DNA from: Micavibrio aeruginosavorus | GTDB taxonomy: Bacteria; Pseudomonadota; Alphaproteobacteria; Micavibrionales; Micavibrionaceae | Direction: 5' to 3' | Length of the DNA: 6,854 bases | NCBI GenBank assembly: GCA_003241285.1 | Contig: QFOT01000123.1 | Span: forward strand, 1-6,854 | In this document: positions 1 to 5,743 of the stretch, in pieces | How the letters are laid out: every line of letters starts with the position of its first letter | How positions within the stretch are numbered: position 1 is the first letter of the stretch | Program-made: the position numbers and the translations under genes | Notes under the pieces: model-generated | What the model saw: only the letters and a program-made list of their open reading frames with translations | What the model was told of the DNA's origin: nothing | The model's database searches: none

Positions 1-1023
1 GAAGTTATTACATCGCAGGGCAAGCTGGAGGCCAAGGAATATGTCGATGTCGGTTCACCGGTTTCCGGTCAATTGAAAAAACTTCATGTGGAGCTGGGTG
101 ATGTCGTAAAAGAGGGCGATTTGATCGCCGAGATTGATCCCAAGATTTATGAGTCTCAGGTTGAGGCAACGCAGGCGCGTTTGAAAACGCTGGCTGCGCA
201 AAAACGGGAACAGGCCGCGCTGGTCGAACAGGCAAAACAGAAATTCGACCGTAACCAAACGCTGTTCAAGGCCGATGCTATTTCCAAGGAAGTTTTTCAG
301 GACGCCCAGACTGCGTTGAATGTCGCTAATGCTCAAATCGCATCCATTGACGCCCAAATAGAGGAGGCGAATTCATCATTGCAGGAAACCCAGACAAATC
401 TCGGGTTTACCAAGATATTTGCGCCAATGGCAGGAACGGTCGTGTCGCAGACATCCCGTGAAGGCCAGACTTTGAATGCCAACCAAGCCGCGCCGGTGAT
501 CGTGCAGGTCGCGGATCTCGATATTTTGACAGTCCGGGCGCAGGTAGCGGAAGCCGATATCATGAATATAAAAGTTGGCATGCCCGCTTATTTTACGATC
601 CTTGGAAGTCAGGACCGCAAATGGAATGGCACAGTGCGCCAGATATTGCCGACGCCCGATGTCGTAAACGATGTCGTTCTCTATAACGTATTGATCGATG
701 TCGATAACAAAGACCGCCAGTTGATGCTGAATATGAGCACGCAAATGTTCTTTGAAGTTGGCAAGGCGGAAAATGTTCCTGTTATCCCCGTCGGTGCGCT
801 CGGCAAACGCCTGGAAGACAAAGACAGCGAAACAGGACAGGCCTATACCGTTAAAGTATCAAGCAGTGGCAAGATTGAAGATCGCGAGATCTATATCGGA
901 TTAATGGATCGTACAAATGCGGAAGTTAAGTCCGGGTTGAAGCCGGGCGAGAAAGTCGCCGAAGCCAGTGTCACGGCAAAATCATCGGATACAAAACAAC
1001 CGGCCCGCATGCCGAGGTTTTAA
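1..1023 (+). CDS. macA: MacA-like periplasmic adaptor (membrane fusion) protein, 5'-truncated by the window edge
   Basis: Adaptor subunit of a MacAB-type ABC exporter; it sits in the periplasm and joins the inner-membrane MacB to the outer-membrane channel. The frame is open from base 1 (340 visible residues). The first residues align from memory with E. coli MacA around its residue 48 (TxGKL, then VDVGxxVSGQLKxL), so roughly 50 N-terminal residues with the membrane anchor are missing. Visible order: first lipoyl half (about residues 7-45), a coiled-coil hairpin (about 46-120), second lipoyl half (about 120-155, with FAPMAGTV and EGQT), then beta-barrel and membrane-proximal domains. The hairpin tip carries R84-x3-L88-x6-S95, the RLS motif that contacts TolC-type channels. 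The TTG at base 73 is internal to the first lipoyl half and is not the start. The stop lies 2 bases before macB. Family assignment is secure; the substrate is unknown. Confidence 0.93.
   Translation, partial: EVITSQGKLEAKEYVDVGSPVSGQLKKLHVELGDVVKEGDLIAEIDPKIYESQVEATQARLKTLAAQKREQAALVEQAKQKFDRNQTLFKADAISKEVFQDAQTALNVANAQIASIDAQIEEANSSLQETQTNLGFTKIFAPMAGTVVSQTSREGQTLNANQAAPVIVQVADLDILTVRAQVAEADIMNIKVGMPAYFTILGSQDRKWNGTVRQILPTPDVVNDVVLYNVLIDVDNKDRQLMLNMSTQMFFEVGKAENVPVIPVGALGKRLEDKDSETGQAYTVKVSSSGKIEDREIYIGLMDRTNAEVKSGLKPGEKVAEASVTAKSSDTKQPARMPRF
1014..1017 (+). promoter_or_regulatory. ribosome binding site for macB
   Basis: GAGG lies inside the last codons of the macA-like gene, 8 bases before the ATG at 1026. 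It supports that start and suggests coupled translation across the 2-base gap. Confidence 0.5.
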
Positions 1024-1025
1024 TC

Positions 1026-2969
1026 ATGAAAACCTTGCTGCAGCTAAGGAATATCAAGAGATATTACGCGGAGAACGAAATTCCCGTGAAGGCGCTGGAT
1101 GACGTGTCGCTGACGATCCATGCCGGAGAATTTATCGCCATTATGGGACAATCGGGGTCGGGTAAATCGACTTTGATGAATATCATTGGCTGCCTTGATC
1201 GTCCGACGGAAGGCAGTTACCAGGTCTTGGGGCGCGAGGCATCGAGCCTTGGCAAGGATGAACTTGCAGCCTTACGCAGCCAGACATTCGGTTTTATTTT
1301 TCAGCGATATAATTTGCTTGCAACTTCTACGGCATCAGAGAATGTCGAAATCCCTGCCATGTATGCCGGACTTGATAAATCAAAACGCAAAAGCCGCGCG
1401 AAGGAATTGCTGACCAGTCTTGGCCTTGGTGACCGCGGTGGTCACAGGCCCTCGCAATTATCCGGCGGGCAGCAACAACGTGTAGCAATCGCCCGTGCAT
1501 TGATGAACGATCCGCCGGTCATTCTGGCTGACGAGCCGACAGGCGCGCTTGATAGCAAAAGCGGGCAGGATGTCATGGCGCTGCTCAAAGATCTGCATGC
1601 GCAAGGCCGGACTATTATATTGATCACCCACGATGAACATGTGGCCTCGCATGCAAAGCGCATTGTGCGGATTCAGGATGGAAAGATAATCGAGGATACG
1701 CTTCCTGTTTCCTCTGCGCAGGCAGTTGACTCTTTAGATCCTCGTTTCCACGAGGAAAGCAATAAGGGGGTTGCCATGACCGCCGATGCCGGGGAGGCGG
1801 TTACAACCGCCTTACGGTCACTCAGGGTTAATAAATTTCGGACAGCGCTGACATTGCTCGGTGTGATTATCGGTGTCGCGGCTGTTGTCACGATGCTGGC
1901 GATCGGCAACGGCAGTAAAAAGAAAGTCCTCGACCAGATCAGCGCTATGGGCACAAATATTCTCTCTGTCCGTCCCGGCGCGCCGGGTATCCGCTCCTCC
2001 GGCGATATCGCAACGATGACGCTCGATGATGCAAAAGCTATCGAAGATCTGCCCAATATTGAAACGGTTGTGGGTGAGCGTTCGTCACGTTCTACATTGC
2101 GGCTCGGTAATATCGATTACGCAACATCGGTGCAAGGCGTTAGCCCGGGATTTCCGATTGCCCGCGACTGGCCGGTCGAAGAAGGCAATTTCTTCACAGT
2201 GCGCGATGTTGAATCTTACGCGCCTGTCATGGTGCTCGGGAAGACGGTCGCTAATAATTTCTTTCCCAATGGCGAGGACCCGATTGGTAAATATATTCTT
2301 GTCGGCAATATTCCGTTTCAGGTCATTGGTGTTTTAAAAACAAAAGGCGCGGCACCCTGGGGCGGCGATCAGGATGACTCTGTCTATATTCCGATCACCA
2401 CTGGCCTGATCCGGATTTTTGGCCAGTCCTATTTAAGCGGGATTACCGTTAAGGTTACATCGACGGAAACGATAGAAGAAACACAAAGCGCAATTGAAGA
2501 ATTGTTGAAAAGGCGACACCGGACCGAAGATTTCTTTGTGAGAAATACCGCCTCTATTTTAGAAACGGCCGATCAGACAATGACTGCCCTGACGATTTTA
2601 CTCGGCGCGATCGCCGGAATTTCTCTTTTGGTGGGCGGTATCGGGGTCATGAATATCATGCTGGTCAGCGTCACGGAGCGAACGCGCGAGATTGGCATTC
2701 GCATGGCAACGGGTGCGCGTATGCGCGACATTTTGATTCAGTTCAATACCGAAGCCGCCGTTGTCTGCACGATTGGCGGAATTATCGGAATAGGTATCGG
2801 GTTCTTTGCCGCCTGGATCATATCTCTGTTAGGCGTCGATGTGATTTTCTCGCCCACGCCATCGCTGCTGGCCTTTTCATGCGCGGTTTTGACAGGTATT
2901 GTCTTTGGCTATCTACCGGCCCGCAAAGCCGCACATCTTGATCCAGTCGTTGCCCTAAGTTCAGAATGA
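1026..2969 (+). CDS. macB: MacB-like ABC transporter, fused ATPase and permease
   Basis: Inner-membrane engine of a tripartite exporter. ATP hydrolysis in the cytoplasm is thought to move a periplasmic domain that pushes substrate through the adaptor and channel (mechanotransmission, known for E. coli MacB). The 647-residue length is typical. The N-terminal ATPase is complete: Walker A GQSGSGKST at 41-49, Q-loop Q93, signature LSGGQ at 145-149, Walker B with D169 and E170, D-loop around 174-176, switch H202. A linker leads to transmembrane helix 1 (about 273-293), a large periplasmic domain (about 295-520), and helices 2-4 (about 522-546, 577-600, 611-631). The conserved coupling segment ERTREIGIRMATGA lies at 551-564, between helices 2 and 3. 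It sits 2 bases after the adaptor gene and 16 before the channel gene, so one operon is likely. Candidate substrates by family are macrolides, lipopeptides, haem precursors or siderophores; none is favoured by the sequence. Confidence 0.96.
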   Translation: MKTLLQLRNIKRYYAENEIPVKALDDVSLTIHAGEFIAIMGQSGSGKSTLMNIIGCLDRPTEGSYQVLGREASSLGKDELAALRSQTFGFIFQRYNLLATSTASENVEIPAMYAGLDKSKRKSRAKELLTSLGLGDRGGHRPSQLSGGQQQRVAIARALMNDPPVILADEPTGALDSKSGQDVMALLKDLHAQGRTIILITHDEHVASHAKRIVRIQDGKIIEDTLPVSSAQAVDSLDPRFHEESNKGVAMTADAGEAVTTALRSLRVNKFRTALTLLGVIIGVAAVVTMLAIGNGSKKKVLDQISAMGTNILSVRPGAPGIRSSGDIATMTLDDAKAIEDLPNIETVVGERSSRSTLRLGNIDYATSVQGVSPGFPIARDWPVEEGNFFTVRDVESYAPVMVLGKTVANNFFPNGEDPIGKYILVGNIPFQVIGVLKTKGAAPWGGDQDDSVYIPITTGLIRIFGQSYLSGITVKVTSTETIEETQSAIEELLKRRHRTEDFFVRNTASILETADQTMTALTILLGAIAGISLLVGGIGVMNIMLVSVTERTREIGIRMATGARMRDILIQFNTEAAVVCTIGGIIGIGIGFFAAWIISLLGVDVIFSPTPSLLAFSCAVLTGIVFGYLPARKAAHLDPVVALSSE

Positions 2970-2975
2970 TTATCC

Positions 2976-2979
2976 GGAG
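2976..2979 (+). promoter_or_regulatory. ribosome binding site for the outer-membrane channel gene
   Basis: GGAG in the 16-base gap after macB, 6 bases before the ATG at 2986. It fixes that start, which also gives a complete lipoprotein signal peptide. Confidence 0.65.
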
Positions 2980-2985
2980 TAATAA

Positions 2986-4413
2986 ATGAAGAAATTAATA
3001 ACCACTCTTTTGATCTCGACGATGCTGGCTTCCTGTTCGCTGGTGCCTGATTATAAACGTCCCGAGGTTGCCGCGCCGGGCCAGTGGAGCAATGGCGAAG
3101 GTCGGCAGGAAACACCGCGCCTTGCTTTCGATTGGTGGAAGAGCTTTGGCAGCGATGAGTTAAACCAGTTGATGGCAGAGGGCTTAAACAATAATCTGGA
3201 TTTGAAAGCTTCCTTCCAAAGGATTGAACAATCCCGCGCTTCGCTCACTGTCGCAAGATCAAGCCTGTTCCCGACTTTGGATGCGAGCGCCGATATCTCG
3301 CGGTCTAAAAGCCTGAGAGACGGGGGAAGCTCTATTAATCAGAATATCAGTGGCTTGGGCAGTAGCTCACGCGGTGACGGAGATACTAACTTCAATGGCG
3401 GTTTGCAGGTCAGTTACGAACTTGATCTTTTCGGTGCTAATCGTTCGGAAATAGATTCATCGCGTGCCGCGCTTTTGAGCACAAAATATCAATATGACGC
3501 TCTGGCGCTGGTTGTCATGGGCGATGTATCTCAAACTTACTTTAATATTTTGAGTGCGCGCGAGCGCCTTCAAATTGCGGATCAGAATTTAAAGAATGCC
3601 CAGGAAATCTTGCGTATCGTCGATGCCCGTTATCAGGCAGGGGCCGCTTCTGGTCTGGAAATGGCGCAGCAGAAATCGTCACTGGGAAGTTTTGAGGCTA
3701 ATCGTGCCGCGATCTTGCAAGAGATAACAGTGTATGAAAACGCTCTGGCTATACTTCTGGCCAAGCCGCCGCAAACGGTTCCGGTTGCCAAACAGGATTT
3801 GAATAATTTGATTATTCCTGGAATCGCCCCGGCCCAGCCATCGACCTTGCTAACCCGCCGTCCGGATATTGCTTCTGCCGAGGCTGACCTGATTGCCGCC
3901 AATGCCGATATTGGCGCGGCGCGGGCGGCGTTTTTCCCGTCAATTACTTTAGGGGCGGGAGTCTCGGCTATTGCGTCGCCGATCTCGTCATCCATGACAT
4001 CGGCGCTTAGCACGACGTCTGCCATTCTCGCGCCTATTTTCAGGGGTGGCGCATTAATTGGCAATCTTGGTATCACCAAAGCGCGTCAGCTGGAACTGGC
4101 AGAAACTTACCGCAAAACGGTTTTAGTGGCATTTCAGGAGGTTGAAGACGCTTTGGCCGCTGAAAAAGCATCGGCCCAGCGAGAACTGTCTTTCAAAACG
4201 GCTATGGACGAGGCACAAAAAGCCTATGATATTTCCATGCTTCGCTATAAGGCGGGAAGCATTGATTTTCAAACGGTTATCGATTCCCAAAACGCTCTTT
4301 TGACGGCGCAGCAAAGCTATTCGCTGTCGCGGAACGAGCGTCTGGGCGCAGCCATCAGCCTGTTTAAAGCTTTGGGCGGAGGCTGGAAGAGTCATCAGGC
4401 TTTGAAAAACTAG
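2986..4413 (+). CDS. NodT/OprM-type outer-membrane efflux channel lipoprotein
   Basis: Outer-membrane exit duct of the tripartite exporter; family members form TolC-like trimers. The 475-residue protein starts with a lipoprotein signal peptide and lipobox LASC (residues 14-17). C17 would be acylated, and Ser at +2 fits sorting to the outer membrane. VPDYKRP (20-26) after the lipobox is typical of the NodT group. Two outer membrane efflux repeats follow, roughly 60-260 and 285-465. The first contains YELDLFG; the second contains the family hallmark RRPDI (291-295), then AE...IGAARAAFFPS to residue 319. Repeat ends with S/A-rich helices such as RYKAGSIDF match the usual pattern. It lies directly behind macA and macB, so it is probably their dedicated channel, as with OpmQ beside PvdRT in Pseudomonas. 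That pairing is inferred from gene order. Confidence 0.94.
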   Translation: MKKLITTLLISTMLASCSLVPDYKRPEVAAPGQWSNGEGRQETPRLAFDWWKSFGSDELNQLMAEGLNNNLDLKASFQRIEQSRASLTVARSSLFPTLDASADISRSKSLRDGGSSINQNISGLGSSSRGDGDTNFNGGLQVSYELDLFGANRSEIDSSRAALLSTKYQYDALALVVMGDVSQTYFNILSARERLQIADQNLKNAQEILRIVDARYQAGAASGLEMAQQKSSLGSFEANRAAILQEITVYENALAILLAKPPQTVPVAKQDLNNLIIPGIAPAQPSTLLTRRPDIASAEADLIAANADIGAARAAFFPSITLGAGVSAIASPISSSMTSALSTTSAILAPIFRGGALIGNLGITKARQLELAETYRKTVLVAFQEVEDALAAEKASAQRELSFKTAMDEAQKAYDISMLRYKAGSIDFQTVIDSQNALLTAQQSYSLSRNERLGAAISLFKALGGGWKSHQALKN

Positions 4414-4439
4414 CGGGGGAAAATTAGGTACTGGTCCGT

Positions 4440-4450
4440 TTAATAATTAA
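4440..4450. repeat. AT-rich inverted repeat TTAAT-A-ATTAA, possible operator
   Basis: Two 5-base arms around a single central A, just upstream of the possible -10 element. The placement fits a small operator for a dimeric regulator, but the short AT-rich arms could arise by chance. Confidence 0.3.
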
Positions 4451-4466
4451 CGATATATAAATATCG
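4451..4466. repeat. inverted repeat CGATAT-ATAA-ATATCG over the possible -10 element
   Basis: Perfect 6-base arms with a 4-base spacer, overlapping the TATAAA at 4456-4461. An outer pair, CTGGT (4431-4435) and ACCAG (4470-4474), encloses both it and the preceding palindrome. The set could be an operator or a leader RNA structure. No T run follows it, so it is not a standard terminator. Confidence 0.4.
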
Positions 4467-4476
4467 GATACCAGAA

Positions 4477-4482
4477 AGAGGA
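4477..4482 (+). promoter_or_regulatory. ribosome binding site for the first RcnB-like gene
   Basis: AGAGGA, 8 bases before the ATG at 4491. It supports this start, which gives a full signal peptide. Confidence 0.6.
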
Positions 4483-4490
4483 CTACCCCG

Positions 4491-5015
4491 ATGAAACGAT
4501 TGCTTTTTGCAGTTGCTGCCCTAACCCTGATCTCGGCTGTTGCGACGCCGTCAACCGCGAATGCAGATAATGACCGCCGCGGGTGGAAAAATACCAAGAA
4601 TTACCATGACTGGGATAAGAAAAAACACTGGCATGATGATAATCATCGCCCGAAGAAGGTTTTCTATTATTCGCCCACTTATTACCAGCCGCCGCGCTCA
4701 ACGGTTGTCTATTACAACACGCCGTCCAGCTATTACTATAACAATGGCGGAACCTATTTCAGCCAGACCCAGAGAGGCCCGACGACCTATACCGAAACAT
4801 ATTATCCGGATGGCTCCTATGCCCGCAGTTATGTCGTTGGCGGTTATCTGCCGAAAAACCGTCATTGGAGGCCTATGAATGATTACGTTCGTTTTGGCCT
4901 TCCAGCTCCACGCCGCGGTGAACGCTGGGTATACGAAGATCGTGATGCGGTTTTGATTTCCGAAGCGACATCGCGCATCATCAGCGGGGTCTTACTGGCG
5001 GCGGCTGTACGTTAA
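4491..5015 (+). CDS. secreted RcnB-like periplasmic protein, Tyr/His-rich (first paralogue)
   Basis: A 174-residue exported protein. The signal peptide spans 1-25 (hydrophobic core LLFAVAALTLISAVA, likely cut after ANA at 25). Next comes a charged segment (26-56) with His39, His46, His48 and His52 among Lys, Asp and Trp, then a Tyr-rich stretch (about 57-112). The C-terminal domain (114-174) has GYLP, then FGLPAPRRGERWVYEDRDA and VLIS. It resembles the end of E. coli RcnB, where LPAP, G-x-x-W, VLIS and a following Ile recur at similar spacing. RcnB is a periplasmic protein needed for normal nickel/cobalt homeostasis with the RcnA pump; no rcnA is visible here. The histidines could bind metal, but this is inference. 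It lies 77 bases after the channel gene and 12 before its paralogue. Family call is fairly sure; function is not. Confidence 0.85.
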   Translation: MKRLLFAVAALTLISAVATPSTANADNDRRGWKNTKNYHDWDKKKHWHDDNHRPKKVFYYSPTYYQPPRSTVVYYNTPSSYYYNNGGTYFSQTQRGPTTYTETYYPDGSYARSYVVGGYLPKNRHWRPMNDYVRFGLPAPRRGERWVYEDRDAVLISEATSRIISGVLLAAAVR

Positions 5016-5024
5016 GTAACTTAA
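5012..5024. repeat. AT-rich inverted repeat TTAAG-TAA-CTTAA between the two RcnB-like genes
   Basis: Perfect 5-base arms with a 3-base spacer. It overlaps the TAA stop of the first gene and fills most of the 12-base gap where a ribosome binding site for the second gene would be expected. No Shine-Dalgarno-like sequence is visible there, so the second gene may rely on coupling to its upstream neighbour. Confidence 0.4.
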
Positions 5025-5027
5025 ACA

Positions 5028-5735
5028 ATGAAATGCTTTTTTGTTATTCTGAGTTTATATTTAACAATGGGATCTTCGGCATTTGCCGAAGATCAAGTGG
5101 CACCTGTAAGTGAAATACCCCAGCAAAATAGCGAAATATCAAAAGCCGAGGCACCAAGTGTTGAGGTTCCAAAAATAGAAGAGCCGAAGGTCGACTCTAA
5201 CCAGCCAAATAATCAGCCTCAAATCGAAAACCCGGTTCAGCTTCCAGTAACTGCGTCGGAAATTACTGTGAAGCCGGACTTGAAAAAGCCTGAAATTCAG
5301 CAGAATAAACCAAATCATGATGATAGCGATCACAAGCCAGATAAGGTAAAAAGACCGGACAGATATAATCAATACGACCACAGAAAAAAGCATGACTGGG
5401 AGAAGCGGCATAGCGGCAATAATCAGCGCAGGCATATAATTTATAGAACTGCACCGGCAAAGATCGTTTATATTTATCCTCAGAGTTATTATCCGCCGCA
5501 TAGCTATACCGAGATATATACAAATTATCCTGCGGATTACGAACCGTCTTTCCATGTCGGCGGCTACCTGCCGCCCGAACGGCAATGGCGTCCTTTGCCG
5601 GATTATGAAAGATATGGATTGCCAGCACCGCGTCCTGGAGAAACCTGGTTCTATAATGATCGCGATGCGGTTTTAATCAGTGATGAAACATCACGAATCG
5701 TCAGCGCTTTTGTTCTTGCTGCGTCGATTGATTAA
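5028..5735 (+). CDS. secreted RcnB-like protein with long Pro/Glu/Lys linker (second paralogue)
   Basis: A 235-residue exported protein whose last 61 residues (175-235) match the upstream protein at 39 of 61 positions by hand count, sharing GGYLP, YGLPAPRPGETW and DRDAVLIS. The signal peptide is 1-20 with a likely cut after AFA. Residues 21-96 form a low-complexity Pro/Glu/Lys/Gln-rich linker with repeated V-x-x-P, E-x-P and K-x-P steps, probably extended and perhaps reaching across the periplasm. A basic His-rich patch follows (His97, 102, 118, 122, 128, 136), containing HDWEK much like HDWDK in the first protein. A shorter Tyr/Pro-rich segment (139-171) precedes the RcnB-like domain. The codons of the linker look more A-rich than the neighbouring genes. 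No clear ribosome binding site precedes the ATG; the next in-frame Met (14) would destroy the signal peptide. Metal binding or envelope sensing is plausible but unproven. Confidence 0.82.
   Translation: MKCFFVILSLYLTMGSSAFAEDQVAPVSEIPQQNSEISKAEAPSVEVPKIEEPKVDSNQPNNQPQIENPVQLPVTASEITVKPDLKKPEIQQNKPNHDDSDHKPDKVKRPDRYNQYDHRKKHDWEKRHSGNNQRRHIIYRTAPAKIVYIYPQSYYPPHSYTEIYTNYPADYEPSFHVGGYLPPERQWRPLPDYERYGLPAPRPGETWFYNDRDAVLISDETSRIVSAFVLAASID
5071..5094 (+). promoter_or_regulatory. perfect 10-bp hairpin inside signal-peptide codons of the second RcnB-like gene
   Basis: GATCTTCGGC and its exact reverse complement GCCGAAGATC flank a 4-base ATTT loop. The hairpin covers codons 15-22, across the predicted signal peptidase site, about 43-66 bases after the start codon. 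No T run follows, so it is not an intrinsic terminator. It could slow translation, protect or expose an mRNA end, or be a fortuitous result of the codons used. Confidence 0.6.
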
Positions 5736-5743
5736 CCGGTTAA
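5732..5743. repeat. 12-bp perfect palindrome TTAACCGGTTAA at the convergent gene ends
   Basis: The left TTAA (5732-5735) provides both stop codons: TAA of the plus-strand gene at 5733-5735, and TAA of the minus-strand gene read from 5734 to 5732. The remainder encodes the last residues of the minus-strand protein. As RNA it has little room for a loop and is a poor terminator. Confidence 0.6.

Larger units (their letters stand above)
4414..4490 (+). promoter_or_regulatory. 77-base intergenic region with possible promoter for the RcnB-like pair
   Basis: This is the largest gap in the window and is A/T-rich in its middle. A -10-like TATAAA is at 4456-4461. The best -35 at a suitable distance is only TGGTCC (4432-4437, 18-base spacing), so a sigma70-type promoter is possible but weak. 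The region also holds nested inverted repeats listed separately. There is no GC-rich stem followed by a T run, so I see no intrinsic terminator for the exporter operon here; read-through into the next genes is possible. Confidence 0.35.

Noticed and set aside
73..75. TTG as a start codon for the MacA-like gene
   Set aside because: The frame is open back to base 1, and the 24 upstream residues still match MacA (TSQGKL, VDVGSPVSGQL), so the TTG is an internal Leu codon.
1974..1987. 14-bp perfect GC-only palindrome CCCGGCGCGCCGGG within macB
   Set aside because: It encodes Arg-Pro-Gly-Ala-Pro-Gly in frame, and a 14-bp palindrome is expected roughly once in two windows of this size, so it needs no special role.
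3897..3916. 7-bp stem with 6-base loop inside the channel gene
   Set aside because: It lies in the conserved Ala/Gly-rich codons of the family motif and is short enough to be chance.
3633..4079. 148-codon minus-strand open frame opposite the channel gene
   Set aside because: It is a shadow of the NodT-type gene, whose family motifs are intact in this stretch.
5139..5585. 148-codon open frame on the minus strand opposite the second RcnB-like gene
   Set aside because: The product is a Leu/Ile/Arg-rich shadow of the Lys/Asn/Tyr codons on the other strand, with no recognisable domain, and the plus-strand protein has a signal peptide and a matching paralogue.
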